Source of the DNA: an uncultured Burkholderiales bacterium
Lineage (GTDB): Bacteria > Pseudomonadota > Gammaproteobacteria > Burkholderiales > Burkholderiaceae_C
Assembly: GCA_943908475.1 (NCBI GenBank)
Contig: CALTTG010000001.1
Location: forward strand, 1-64,000
Reading direction: 5' to 3'
Length of the DNA stretch: 64,000 nucleotides
Shown here: positions 18,594 to 27,903 of the stretch, piece after piece
Position numbering within the stretch: the stretch's first letter is position 1
Layout of the letters: the number at the start of each line of letters is the position of its first letter
The notes under the pieces: model-generated
The model's database searches: none
What the model was told of the DNA's origin: nothing
What the model saw: the letters and a program-made list of their open reading frames with translations, nothing else
Made by a program: the position numbers and the translations under genes

Positions 18594-21500
18594 ATGAACA
18601 ACGCCGCGCCGGTAGGCCCACTGGAGATCCAAGAAAGCGAGCGACTCGCCACCCTGGCCTCATTGAAGTGGCTGGATGCGCCTGCGCCCGCAGCACTGGA
18701 AGCGGTCGCGCGCATGGCCGCGCAGTCACTCCAGTGCCCGGTCGCTTGCATCAACTTGGTCGACACACACCGGCTGTATGCCCTGGCCAGCCACGGGCTG
18801 TCACAGCGCCACGCCTCGCGGGCTGGATCGTGGTGCGAGCGGACCATCGCGCAAAGCGATGTGCTGCAACAGCAGGGGCAAGCGGGCGACCGCTGGATGT
18901 TTTATGCCGGCGCGCCGATCGTGGTCCAGGGCTTGGCCCTCGGAACCCTGTGCGTGATGGATGCCACGGCTCGGCAGTTGACCTCGGAACAGACCGAGAC
19001 CCTCAGGGATCTCGCCGGCGTGGCGCAAGGCCTGTTCGAAGCCAGGCTGGAAATGAGGCGAATCCGCAAGGATGCGGCCCGGGTGCGGACCGCGTCCATG
19101 GCCGGCACCGACTGGCTGTGGGAAACCGACGCAGAGGGCCGACTGCAGTGGGTGTCTGCCGGTTTGCGACAACACACCGGCCTCGACCCCGTCGTGGAAA
19201 TGGGCCTCTCAGCCAAAGACATCTACGCCCCCAGCGCCTGGGACCATGGTGAATCTTGGCGACGCTACCAGTTGGCCAGAAGCCGCAGAGAACCATTCAG
19301 TGAAGCGCTGGCAGAGCGCGTCACGCCACGGGGACGAATGACGGTGAGCATCAGTGGCGCTCCGGTGTTCGCCAAAGACGGGCGCTTCATGGGCTACCGT
19401 GGTGCCAGCCGCAACGTCACGCGACAGATTGAACTGGAGGCCTTGGCGCGTCAGCGCGATCAGCTCATGCGAGAGGCCATTGAAAACTTCCATGCCGGTG
19501 TGATGATTTCGTCACCGGATGGGCGCATCTTGATGGCCAACCAACATTGGCTGACCAGCGTGGGTGTCGAAAAAATCGAGCAGTTACCTGCCTGGCCCCA
19601 GTTGCTGAGGCGGCTGATTGAACAGGGGCACTATCCCGAAGCCGAAGGGCGCGAAGACGAGTTTTTCGAGTGGCGCCTGCATCAGCACCGGGAAGACCGC
19701 TCCACCGTGATTCGGTTGCACAACCGCGTGATCATGTCGCGCGACCAGCAACTCTCTGACGGCAGCATCCTCCATTTCTCAACGGACATCACGCAATCAC
19801 ACACCGAGTCCATGCTGCTGGCCGAGCAGCAACAGGCCTTGAGTGCGTCCGAAGCTCGACTCAAGGCCGTGCTGGAAGCATTGCCCGACTTGTGGTTTGT
19901 CATCGACCAAGACGGTCGCTACCGTGACGGTCATCGCAATCACCCCATGCTCATGCGGCCTTTCGAGTCGCTCAAAGGTCAGCCCTTTGGATCTGCGGTG
20001 AGCGACGAGCTCGCCCATGCCGAGCGCGAAGCCTTGCTTCGGGCACAAGCCACGGGCCAGGCCCAGCGTCTGGAGTATCGCCTGACCACCCGTGATGGCA
20101 TCGAGCGACAGTTTGAAGGCCGCATGTCGCCCATGCCTGACGGCCAAACTTTGTTCCTGACCCGGGACATGACGGAAGTTCGCGCCCTGGAGCGCGACGT
20201 CCGCACATTGCAGCAAGTGCTGCAGGCAGACCTGAGCCTTGGCCTGATCGTGATGGACGCGACCTTGGCCGACCACCGCATTTTGTACGCCACGCCGGGC
20301 ACCGAGGCCATGCTGGGCATTGATGTCGGCAAGCTCATGGGCCGAGGCTTGGTGGACTGCCTTCGCAAGCTGGGCAAGAATGACACGGGACTGGGCCTGC
20401 TGGGCCGTTCCATGCAGGAAGGGCTGCCGTGTGTGGCCCTCCTGACCCGCGAGATGGAAGCTGGCCGCCAGCACCGCACGCTGGAAGTTCGGCTGACCCC
20501 ACTCAAAGGACCACAAGGCCAACGCACGCATCAAGTTGCATTGCTGTACGACGTCACCGACCGACAACTGGCTGCAGAGCGACTTCGCCTGTCGGAAGAA
20601 CGATGGAAGTTCGCACTGGAGGGTGCCGGCGACGGCGTCTGGGACTGGGACGTGGCGGCCGATCAGACCTACTACTCCCAGCAGCTCATGGCCATGCTGG
20701 GCGCCACGGAACAAGAGTTCATGGACAACCCCTTGGCCATGAGCCAGCGGGTTCACCCCGACGACCACGACCGGGTCGTCGATGCGTTCAACGAGCTTCA
20801 ATCACTCGGCAGTTTTGTCCGCCAACTGGAGTGTCGCCTTCGCCGCAATGACGACACCTACATCTGGGTGCTCGTGCGGGGCAAGGTGATGGCCCGCGAT
20901 GCGGGTGGCACGGCAGCGCGCATCGTGGGCACCATCTCTGACATCAGCCCGCTGAAAGAGGCGGAGCGGGCCAAGCGCGATCAACAAGCAGCAGAGACCG
21001 CCAGTCGAGCCAAAAGCGAGTTTTTGTCCCGCATGAGCCACGAGGTCCGCACCCCCCTCAATGCAGTCCATGGTTTCGCTCAGTTGGCTCAAAAGGCCTT
21101 CAAGGCCGGTGCCCACGGGGCCGATTGGGTGAAGCTGTCGGACTACATCTTGCACATCGTCAACAGCAGCGAGCACCTTCGACTTCTGGTCGATGAGGTG
21201 CTCGACCTGCAACGCATTGAGAGCGGTGCGGTGCAACTCAAGACCGAGAGCGTCCCATTGCCCCATGTGGTTGAGCATGTGGCCCAAATGCTTCAACCGC
21301 AAGCGGAGCGTTTCGGCGTGACGGTGCTGGTCACCTCTGTGGCGCCCACCCGCATTCGGACCGACCTCACCCGGTTGCGACAAGTTCTGGGCAATCTGGT
21401 CTCCAACGCCATCAAGTACAACCGCCCTGGGGGTCGGGTCATGCTGGAAGCCCATGTGCAACCCGACGGTCTGGCCCACTTCAGCGTGACCGACACCGGG

Positions 21501-22208
21501 CTGGGCATGAGCCAGGCCCAGCAAGCACGGCTGTTTCAGCCCTTCGAACGCCTGGGCCGCGACACCACGGCCATCGAAGGCTCGGGCCTGGGCTTGGTGA
21601 TCGCTCGCTCACTGGTGGACGCCTTGGGCGGCAGCGTGTCGATCCAGAGTGAACTTGACAAGGGAACCTGCATCTCGTTTACAGTGCGAGACCAGGCCGA
21701 TGGCTCGGCGCAGGACGCGCAAGAGGTCGAAGTAACGCCGGCCACTGCCCCCATGCTGCAACGACCAGCTTCCGTTGATCACACGCCTCCCGAACCTGCC
21801 CAGGTCAGCGCCCTGCGCGTGATGTACGTGGAGGACAACCGCATCAACGCCCTCCTCTTCGAAGAGGCCCTGAGAGGCTACCCCCAGTTCCAGCTGGAAG
21901 TGGCCGACGATGGCGACATGGCCATGTCCATTGCTCGAGAGTTCAAGCCCGAGGTGCTGGTGATCGATGCGCATTTGCCGGGCATGACGGGTTTTGACGT
22001 CCTGCGCTCTCTGCGTGCTTTGCCGGAGCAAGCCCAGTCTCCGGCCTACATGTGCTCAGCCGATGCGCAGCCCGAAGACAAGCTCAAGGCTCAGCAAGCC
22101 GGGTTCGTCGGATATTGGACAAAACCGGTGGACATCCCCGCTGTTCTGGATGAACTCGACCGGCTGGCTCGACTCAAGCGCGATCAGGGCGACAATCCTG
22201 CTCCATGA
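18594..22208 (+). CDS. multi-PAS hybrid sensor histidine kinase/response regulator
   Basis: A 1204-residue hybrid kinase with no obvious membrane segment. In order: an N-terminal GAF domain (about 20-150, CINLVDTHRLYALASHGL and FYAGAPIV), then about four to five PAS/PAC units (about 160-790, including DWLWETDAEGRLQWVS and AGDGVWDWDVAADQTYYS). HisKA follows with phospho-acceptor H816 in FLSRMSHEVRTPL, then HATPase (N box LVSNAIKYN, G boxes DTGLGMS and GSGLGLVIARSL). A C-terminal receiver ends the protein, with VMYVEDN, phospho-acceptor D1125 in VLVIDAHLPGM, and the Lys in YWTKPVD. GGAAG precedes the ATG at 18594; a GTG at 18564 is an alternative. It has no separate output domain, so it probably feeds an Hpt protein encoded elsewhere. 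The stop overlaps the hemH start (ATGA). Confidence 0.92.
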   Translation: MNNAAPVGPLEIQESERLATLASLKWLDAPAPAALEAVARMAAQSLQCPVACINLVDTHRLYALASHGLSQRHASRAGSWCERTIAQSDVLQQQGQAGDRWMFYAGAPIVVQGLALGTLCVMDATARQLTSEQTETLRDLAGVAQGLFEARLEMRRIRKDAARVRTASMAGTDWLWETDAEGRLQWVSAGLRQHTGLDPVVEMGLSAKDIYAPSAWDHGESWRRYQLARSRREPFSEALAERVTPRGRMTVSISGAPVFAKDGRFMGYRGASRNVTRQIELEALARQRDQLMREAIENFHAGVMISSPDGRILMANQHWLTSVGVEKIEQLPAWPQLLRRLIEQGHYPEAEGREDEFFEWRLHQHREDRSTVIRLHNRVIMSRDQQLSDGSILHFSTDITQSHTESMLLAEQQQALSASEARLKAVLEALPDLWFVIDQDGRYRDGHRNHPMLMRPFESLKGQPFGSAVSDELAHAEREALLRAQATGQAQRLEYRLTTRDGIERQFEGRMSPMPDGQTLFLTRDMTEVRALERDVRTLQQVLQADLSLGLIVMDATLADHRILYATPGTEAMLGIDVGKLMGRGLVDCLRKLGKNDTGLGLLGRSMQEGLPCVALLTREMEAGRQHRTLEVRLTPLKGPQGQRTHQVALLYDVTDRQLAAERLRLSEERWKFALEGAGDGVWDWDVAADQTYYSQQLMAMLGATEQEFMDNPLAMSQRVHPDDHDRVVDAFNELQSLGSFVRQLECRLRRNDDTYIWVLVRGKVMARDAGGTAARIVGTISDISPLKEAERAKRDQQAAETASRAKSEFLSRMSHEVRTPLNAVHGFAQLAQKAFKAGAHGADWVKLSDYILHIVNSSEHLRLLVDEVLDLQRIESGAVQLKTESVPLPHVVEHVAQMLQPQAERFGVTVLVTSVAPTRIRTDLTRLRQVLGNLVSNAIKYNRPGGRVMLEAHVQPDGLAHFSVTDTGLGMSQAQQARLFQPFERLGRDTTAIEGSGLGLVIARSLVDALGGSVSIQSELDKGTCISFTVRDQADGSAQDAQEVEVTPATAPMLQRPASVDHTPPEPAQVSALRVMYVEDNRINALLFEEALRGYPQFQLEVADDGDMAMSIAREFKPEVLVIDAHLPGMTGFDVLRSLRALPEQAQSPAYMCSADAQPEDKLKAQQAGFVGYWTKPVDIPAVLDELDRLARLKRDQGDNPAP

Positions 22209-23302
22209 GCTTTGCCAAAGAACCCGCGTTCGACCATGCCCGTCGCCCCACCACAGGCGTCTTGATCGTGAACCTCGGTACGCCGGAGGCGCCCACCCCG
22301 TCGGCACTTCGGCGCTACCTTGGCCAATTCCTCAGTGACCCCCGCGTGGTCGAGATTCCAGCGCTGGTCTGGAAGGTCATCCTGCATGGCATCATCCTGC
22401 GGGTGCGCCCCAAGAAGTCGGCCGAGAAATACGCCAGCATCTGGATGCCCGAGGGCTCTCCCCTGCGGTACTGGACCGAACGTCAAGGCAAATTGCTGCA
22501 GGGTTACTTGGGCGAGCGTGGGCATCGCGTGGTGGTCAAGTGGGCCATGCGCTATGGTCAACCATCGATCGCGTCGCAACTCGACGACCTCAAGCGTGAT
22601 GGCGTCACGCGCGTGCTGGTGCTCCCTTTGTATCCCCAGTACAGCGGCGCGACCAGCGCGAGCGTCATGGACGATGTCTTTGCCTGGGGACGCAAAACCC
22701 GTCTGATCCCCGAGCTTCGCTTTGTGCAGCACTTCCATGACGACCCTCGTTACATCGAGTCGTTGGCAGACAGTGTCCGTCAGCATTGGCTCAAAGAGGG
22801 GCGCCCAGACAAGCTGCTGATGAGTTTTCATGGCATGCCCGAGCGCACCCTTCACCTCGGAGACCCCTATCACTGCGAGTGCCACAAGACTGCGCGCCTG
22901 GTGGCCGAGCGCTTGGGTTTGAGCAAAGACCAGTACGTCGTGAGTTTCCAGAGTCGTTTCGGCAAAGCGAAGTGGCTGGAGCCCTACACCGAACCCACCT
23001 TGCGGCAGTTGGGCAAATCAGGGGTCAAGCGCGTGGATGTGATCTGCCCAGCATTCGTGTCAGACTGCATCGAGACGCTGGAGGAGATTGCCATGGAGGG
23101 CAAGCAAGCCTTCCTCAGCAGTGGCGGCCAAAGCTTTCACTACATTCCCTGCCTGAACGACAGTGCCCCTTGGATGGATGCATTGGCAAGCCTGTGCGAA
23201 CAACACATGCAAGGGTGGCCCACTCAGGCGCATCAACAGCCCAGTGACGGCACCTTGCTCAAAACGCAAGAACGCGCTCGGGCCATTGGCGCTCGCACGT
23301 GA
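22205..23302 (+). CDS. hemH: ferrochelatase
   Basis: Inserts ferrous iron into protoporphyrin IX, the last step of haem synthesis. The 365-residue protein has TGVLIVNLGTPEAPT, the active-site histidine in MSFHGMPERTLHLGDPY, and the conserved acidic stretch CPAFVSDCIETLEEIAMEG near the C-terminus. Its ATG at 22205 overlaps the last codons of the hybrid kinase gene (ATGA), implying translational coupling. It converges on rmuC with a 2-bp gap. Confidence 0.97.
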   Translation: MSFAKEPAFDHARRPTTGVLIVNLGTPEAPTPSALRRYLGQFLSDPRVVEIPALVWKVILHGIILRVRPKKSAEKYASIWMPEGSPLRYWTERQGKLLQGYLGERGHRVVVKWAMRYGQPSIASQLDDLKRDGVTRVLVLPLYPQYSGATSASVMDDVFAWGRKTRLIPELRFVQHFHDDPRYIESLADSVRQHWLKEGRPDKLLMSFHGMPERTLHLGDPYHCECHKTARLVAERLGLSKDQYVVSFQSRFGKAKWLEPYTEPTLRQLGKSGVKRVDVICPAFVSDCIETLEEIAMEGKQAFLSSGGQSFHYIPCLNDSAPWMDALASLCEQHMQGWPTQAHQQPSDGTLLKTQERARAIGART

Positions 23303-23304
23303 AA

Positions 23305-24660
23305 TCAGTCGTGTTCTGAGCCCAGGTCATCGCGGCTTTGCGAGGGCAACATCGATGCAGCTTGCGCGTCGGGCATGGCCTCCACCTGCTTGAGCGCCCG
23401 CCCCATCACACGGGTTCGGGTTTCGACCGAGGCCATGGTGTGACTGGCCTCGTCGAGCTTTTTGCGGGTCTTGGCCAAGACATCGCCAAACTTGCCGAAT
23501 TCGGTCTTGACGGCCCCCAACACCTGCCAGACCTCGCTGGAGCGTTTTTCCAGGGCCAGCGTGCGGAACCCCATTTGCAAGCTGTTGAGCAGGGCCAGCA
23601 GCGTGGTGGGGCCCGCCAACATGACCCTGAATTCGCGCTGCAGAGATTCCATGAGCCCAGGGCGTCGCAAAGCCTCTGCATACAGCCCCTCGGTGGGCAA
23701 AAAGAGGATGGCGAAGTCGGCCGTGTGCGGCGGGGCCACATACTTGTCGCGGATGGTTCGGGCCTCTGCCCGCAAGCGGGCTTCGATGGCCTTCGCCGCT
23801 TGATCCAAGCCGATGGGATCCGACCTGTCATGCGCATCCAGCAGTCGCTCGTAATCTTCCCGCGGGAACTTCGCGTCAATGGGCAACCACAGCGGCGTTG
23901 AATCCAGCCCACCCTGGCCGGGCATGCGAATGGCAAATTCCACTCGCGCACCCGAGTTCGGCACGGTCTCGACGTTCACCGCATATTGCTCGGGCGTGAA
24001 CACCTGTTCCAGCAGCCCCGCCAATTGCACTTCGCCAAAGATGCCTCGGGTCTTGACGTTGGTCAGCACGCGGTTGAGCGACCCCACATCACTGGCCAGC
24101 CGCTGCATCTCACCCAGGCCTTGGTGCACCTGATCCAGCCGATCGGCCACCTGCTTGAAGCTCTCGCCCAGGCGGGTCTCCAAGGTGGCGTGCAGTTTCT
24201 CGTCGACGGTCTGGCGCATCTGCTCGAGCTTGCGCTCGTTTTCACTTTGCAGCAGCTGAAGCCGTTGCTCCACCGTCACCCGAACCTCATCCAGCCGTCG
24301 CTGGCTGCTGTCGGACATCGCACGCAACTGTTCGGTCATGGCGTGCTGTAAGTGGGCCAGTTGAACGCGAAAGCTGTCGAGTTGCTCGTTTTGCGTCCGA
24401 ACTCCGTCGCCTTGCTGATTCAGCAAGGTTTGCTGAAGTGCCGCCAAATGGTGGGCCGACTCCAGCCGGACACCGTTGGACGAACGGGCCAGCTCATCGC
24501 GAATCGAGCGCTCCAGGTCTTGCGTCTGCTGCTGTGTGTGCGATTTAAGGTCATCAGCAATCGAGGGAAGCAAGTGCCCCACGTCAGCAGGGCGTCGAAG
24601 CCACCACCAAATGCACAACACGAGATTGAGCGCCACGAGCGCCAGGGTCAGCCATTCCAT
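23305..24660 (-). CDS. rmuC: DNA recombination protein RmuC
   Basis: RmuC limits recombination between inverted repeats and is related to restriction-type nucleases. The 451-residue protein has an N-terminal membrane anchor (LTLALVALNLVLCIWWWL), a long coiled coil (about 35-210), and the conserved C-terminal core: NVKTRGIFGEVQLAGLLEQ, LWLPIDAKFPREDYERLLDA, TADFAILFLPTEGLYAEALR and GPTTLLALLNSLQMGFRTLA. The start at 24660 fits the family. No terminator is visible between it and hemH. Confidence 0.94.
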   Translation of the reverse strand: MEWLTLALVALNLVLCIWWWLRRPADVGHLLPSIADDLKSHTQQQTQDLERSIRDELARSSNGVRLESAHHLAALQQTLLNQQGDGVRTQNEQLDSFRVQLAHLQHAMTEQLRAMSDSSQRRLDEVRVTVEQRLQLLQSENERKLEQMRQTVDEKLHATLETRLGESFKQVADRLDQVHQGLGEMQRLASDVGSLNRVLTNVKTRGIFGEVQLAGLLEQVFTPEQYAVNVETVPNSGARVEFAIRMPGQGGLDSTPLWLPIDAKFPREDYERLLDAHDRSDPIGLDQAAKAIEARLRAEARTIRDKYVAPPHTADFAILFLPTEGLYAEALRRPGLMESLQREFRVMLAGPTTLLALLNSLQMGFRTLALEKRSSEVWQVLGAVKTEFGKFGDVLAKTRKKLDEASHTMASVETRTRVMGRALKQVEAMPDAQAASMLPSQSRDDLGSEHD

Positions 24661-24736
24661 CGGTTGATTCTCTCAGACCCGGTGGAGGCTCGAGCCCTGG
24701 CAGCATGCTCCCACAGACAACCGCCAGGGCCAGGAA

Positions 24737-25390
24737 TCAAGCGTGCGTCACCATCTCGGCGCCAGCAGCCACGGGGGCACCGGTCTTCGACCGAACCTCG
24801 TCGAGCGTGACGCCTGGCGCGAGCTCCGTGCACACGAAGCCATCCGGCGTGACATCCAAGACGCAGAGCTCGGTGATGATGCGGTCGACCACGCCCAGGC
24901 CGGTCAGCGGCAAGGTGCAACTTTTGAGCAGCTTGTGCTCGCCACCTTTCGCGGTGTGCTCCATCAACACGATGACACGCTTGACGCCCGCCACCAAGTC
25001 CATGGCGCCCCCCATGCCTTTGACCATCTTGCCGGGGATCATCCAGTTGGCCAGATCCCCCCGGTCAGACACCTGCATGGCGCCAAGAATCGACAAATTG
25101 ATCTTGCCGGCACGGATCATGGCAAAGCTGTCGTGCGAGCCAAAAATGGACGAACCCGCGATGGTGGTCACGGTTTGTTTACCGGCATTGATGAGGTCGG
25201 CGTCCACTTCGTCTTCGGTGGGGAACGGGCCGATGCCCAACATCCCGTTTTCGCTTTGAAGCCACACCTCGATGTCCGAGCGAACATGGTTGGCCACCAG
25301 GGTCGGCAAGCCGATGCCCAAGTTCACGTAGAAGCCATCTTGCAGTTCAGAAGCGGCCTTGGCGGCCATTTGGTCGTGGGTCCAGGGCAT
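24737..25390 (-). CDS. scoB: succinyl-CoA:3-ketoacid CoA-transferase subunit B
   Basis: Beta subunit of a two-component CoA-transferase that activates acetoacetate or a similar 3-keto acid with succinyl-CoA. The 217-residue protein starts MPWTHDQMAAKAASELQDG at 25390, 2 bp beyond the scoA stop. A TTG start at 25396 would overlap and is less likely. The catalytic glutamate is E47 in LQSENGMLGIG. GIGLPTLVANHV and GGAMDLVAGVKRVIVLMEH are family signatures. It is coupled with scoA. The next genes upstream encode a thioesterase and an SDR enzyme, which fits acyl-CoA metabolism. Confidence 0.93.
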   Translation of the reverse strand: MPWTHDQMAAKAASELQDGFYVNLGIGLPTLVANHVRSDIEVWLQSENGMLGIGPFPTEDEVDADLINAGKQTVTTIAGSSIFGSHDSFAMIRAGKINLSILGAMQVSDRGDLANWMIPGKMVKGMGGAMDLVAGVKRVIVLMEHTAKGGEHKLLKSCTLPLTGLGVVDRIITELCVLDVTPDGFVCTELAPGVTLDEVRSKTGAPVAAGAEMVTHA

Positions 25391-25392
25391 GT

Positions 25393-26100
25393 TCAAACTC
25401 CGGCTTTTTCGGTGATGGTTCGTTTTTCAATGCGCTTTTCGGGATGGGCATTGACCACGATTCGGTGCACGTAGATGCTCGGCAGGTGAATTTCATCGGG
25501 GTCAAGCGCCCCAGTTTCGACCAGATGCTCCACCTCCACCACGGTGACCTTGCCCGCCATGGCCGCGGCCGGGTTGAAGTTGCGTGCGGTCCGTCGGAAC
25601 ACCAGGTTGCCAGCCTTGTCGGCCTTGAAGGCTTTGACCAACGAGACCTCGGGCACCAACGCGCGTTCCATCACATAGGTGTCGCCGTCGAACTCCCGCA
25701 ATTCCTTGCCCTCGGCCACCACCGTGCCCACCCCGGTTTTCGTGAAGAACGCCGGAATGCCAGCGCCCCCTGCACGGAGCTTTTCAGCCAGGGTGCCTTG
25801 TGGCGTGAACTCGAGCTCCAACTCACCCGACAGGTACTGGCGTTCGAACTCTTTGTTCTCGCCCACGTAGCTGGAAATCATCTTCTTGATCTGGCGGGTG
25901 TTGAGCAACTTGCCCAGGCCAAAACCATCGACACCGGCATTGTTGGAAATCACCGTGAGGTCTTTGACGCCACTGGCTTGCAGCGCGTCGATCAAGGCCT
26001 CGGGAATGCCGCAGAGGCCAAAGCCCCCCACAGCCATCAGTTGTCCGTCTTTGACGATGCCGGCCAATGCACTGGCGGCGTCAGGGTAGACCTTGTTCAT
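25393..26100 (-). CDS. scoA: succinyl-CoA:3-ketoacid CoA-transferase subunit A
   Basis: Alpha subunit of the CoA-transferase, 235 residues. It starts MNKVYPDAASALAGIVKDGQ and has the CoA-transferase signature VGGFGLCGIPEALIDAL near residues 23-40. LTVISNNAGVDGFGLGKLL and KMISSYVGENKEFERQYL are typical of scoA/pcaI. AAGGAG lies about 8 nt ahead of the ATG at 26100; a longer reading to 26232 is not supported. Whether 3-oxoadipate is a substrate (PcaI) cannot be told from sequence; the acetoacetate-type sequence resemblance favours ScoA. Confidence 0.92.
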   Translation of the reverse strand: MNKVYPDAASALAGIVKDGQLMAVGGFGLCGIPEALIDALQASGVKDLTVISNNAGVDGFGLGKLLNTRQIKKMISSYVGENKEFERQYLSGELELEFTPQGTLAEKLRAGGAGIPAFFTKTGVGTVVAEGKELREFDGDTYVMERALVPEVSLVKAFKADKAGNLVFRRTARNFNPAAAMAGKVTVVEVEHLVETGALDPDEIHLPSIYVHRIVVNAHPEKRIEKRTITEKAGV

Positions 26101-26238
26101 CCAATCACTCCTTGGGATCACAGGGGGCTGTGGCGCAGCGATTCCATCTGACCTTGCTGCACCGCAACATACAACATCAGCGTACACCGATCGACGGCTG
26201 AAAATCCAGCCACTTGCAGGAAAAAAACGCATGAAAAA

Positions 26239-26255
26239 ACCGCCTCCAGGGCGGT
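26239..26255 (-). terminator. terminator after the SDR-thioesterase pair
   Basis: Stem ACCGCC/GGCGGT (26239-26244 with 26250-26255). On the minus strand it is followed by a T-run (A-run at 26234-26239 on the plus strand). It sits just past the thioesterase stop and ahead of scoA. Confidence 0.75.
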
Positions 26256-26292
26256 CTTCGGCCAGGTCGACACCGTTGCCGCCCTGGCGGGC

Positions 26293-26763
26293 TCACTTCT
26301 CGGGCAACGCGGGGGGCTGATCCGCACCGGGCAGGGCCATCAGTTTGCCCTCCAAGGCCCGAATCACATCGGGCAATGGCACTGGACGTCCATCTTTGGC
26401 ACTGACCCACACCAGCGTGGCGCCGCCGGCTGCGTAGACATCGCCAGGTTCGTCAGCCCGCTCGATGGTGACGAAGGTGTCGATGCTGGTGCGGCCAGGG
26501 TGAGCCACATACAGCTTGGCCAGCAACTGCCCAGGGAACACCAACGGCCGGTAAAAGTTGCAAAAGGTGTTGGCGATGACCGGGCCGTCGCTGTCTCCGC
26601 CCACGTCGCCATGGACGGAGGTGATCCACGACACCCGCGCCTGTTCCATGTACTTGAAGTAGACCGAGTTGTTGACATGGCCCAACGCGTCCATTTCGCC
26701 CCAATGAATGGGCATGGACACTTCGTGGACCAAGATCTTGTGATCAGGAATTTCAAATCGCAT
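26293..26763 (-). CDS. hot-dog fold acyl-CoA thioesterase (YbgC/FadM-like)
   Basis: Predicted cytoplasmic acyl-CoA thioesterase of 156 residues. The signature IHWGEMDALGHVNNSVYFKYMEQ at about 19-41 carries the catalytic aspartate (about D24) of the 4-hydroxybenzoyl-CoA thioesterase family. The later NFYRPLVFPGQLLAKLYV and GGATLVWVSAKDGRPVPLP fit the fold. I chose the ATG at 26763 (MRFEIPDHKIL); an extension to 26823 is not conserved-looking. It lies 69 bp after the SDR gene and ends at a terminator, so the two probably share a transcript. The substrate chain length is unknown. Confidence 0.85.
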   Translation of the reverse strand: MRFEIPDHKILVHEVSMPIHWGEMDALGHVNNSVYFKYMEQARVSWITSVHGDVGGDSDGPVIANTFCNFYRPLVFPGQLLAKLYVAHPGRTSIDTFVTIERADEPGDVYAAGGATLVWVSAKDGRPVPLPDVIRALEGKLMALPGADQPPALPEK

Positions 26764-26832
26764 GTTGGCGAGTGCAAAAGCCAGAGACAGTTCGGAAGAT
26801 GGGGCGCCGACGCCCCCTTTCAAGTCCGTCGC

Positions 26833-27618
26833 TCAAGCCGCGACCATGCCATCGTCGGCCGAGATGATGGCGCCGTTGATGAAGTCACTCTGCGGCGCGC
26901 ACAGCATCACCAACACGGGGTCCAGGTCTTTCGGGTGCCCCACGCGTTTGCGAGGCAGCATGCTGATCAGCTTCTTGCCACCGTCGGTTTGCCAGTGGTG
27001 GTGATTGATTTCGGTGTCGATGTAGCCCGGGCAGATGGCGTTGGTGGTGATGCCAAAGCGCCCCCACTCGGAGGCCATGGCCTTGGTCATGTGCACCACC
27101 GCGGCTTTGCTCATGCAATACACGCCGATTTGCGGCAGGGTCCGCAAACCCGCCGCAGACGCGATGTTGACGATGCGACCGCCCGTGAACGTGCCAGGTG
27201 CTGCGCCTTTGGCTCGAGCGATCATGCGTTTGGCCACTTCTTGAGCGACAAAGAACGAGCCACGGGTGTTGGTGTCGAACACGTAGTCATAGGTTTCTTC
27301 CGTGACGTCCAGGAGTCGCTCGGTGGTGCTGACCCCCGAGTTGTTGATGAGAATGTCGATGGCACCCACCTCGGTTTCGGCATGTGCCACCGCCGCGCGA
27401 ATGGAATCCACCTCGGTGACGTCCATGCCCACGACATGCGCATCGCCGCCTGCCGCTTCGATCTCAGACCTCAGTGTCTTGAGGCGCTCGACACGGCGCC
27501 CGGCCAACACCACGGCCGCACCGGCCTCGGCCAAGGTGAGCGCGAACTGTTTGCCCAGCCCGCTGGAGGCGCCGGTGATGAGGGCCACGCGGCCCGAAAG
27601 ATCAATGTTGTAGCTCAT
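26833..27618 (-). CDS. SDR family NAD(P)-dependent oxidoreductase
   Basis: Short-chain dehydrogenase of 261 residues. The cofactor motif VALITGASSGLGKQFALTL is at 11-29. ILINNSGVS is the NNAG-type motif. The catalytic Ser is in IVNIASAAGL and the Tyr-Lys in VYCMSKAAVVHMTKAM. The C-terminal ICPGYIDTEINHHHW is typical of classical SDRs related to 3-oxoacyl reductases and 3-hydroxyacyl-CoA dehydrogenases. It is co-directional with the thioesterase and scoAB, so a role in acyl-CoA or polyhydroxyalkanoate-type metabolism is plausible but unproven. Confidence 0.9.
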   Translation of the reverse strand: MSYNIDLSGRVALITGASSGLGKQFALTLAEAGAAVVLAGRRVERLKTLRSEIEAAGGDAHVVGMDVTEVDSIRAAVAHAETEVGAIDILINNSGVSTTERLLDVTEETYDYVFDTNTRGSFFVAQEVAKRMIARAKGAAPGTFTGGRIVNIASAAGLRTLPQIGVYCMSKAAVVHMTKAMASEWGRFGITTNAICPGYIDTEINHHHWQTDGGKKLISMLPRKRVGHPKDLDPVLVMLCAPQSDFINGAIISADDGMVAA

Positions 27619-27903
27619 GGTGTCTGGAGTTGTGTTGGCGTCTGTGGGTTGACCTTAGCACGAAGGCACCACAGGTTCATCCAATGAAAAAGTGCCCTGT
27701 GCACCGGTGCATTCCCAAGGCACATGGCCCCGCAGCGCCCCATACCCCCCGTGCATTGGGGAGTATTTCGAACGACCGTGCTTTTTTCTGACAGAATGCG
27801 TCAGCACTGATCCCATCCACATGGTCAAAGCCCGACTTACAATGCCGGGTTTTGCACAGTCTTGCGCCCAAGCAAGCGAAGAATTCTTCCCCAAGGAAAC
27901 ACG

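Noticed and set aside
27767..27785. TetR-type operator in the ETF-QO upstream region (TTCGAACGACCGTGC)
   Set aside because: Only a partial inverted repeat; I cannot match it to a known fatty-acid regulator site with confidence.
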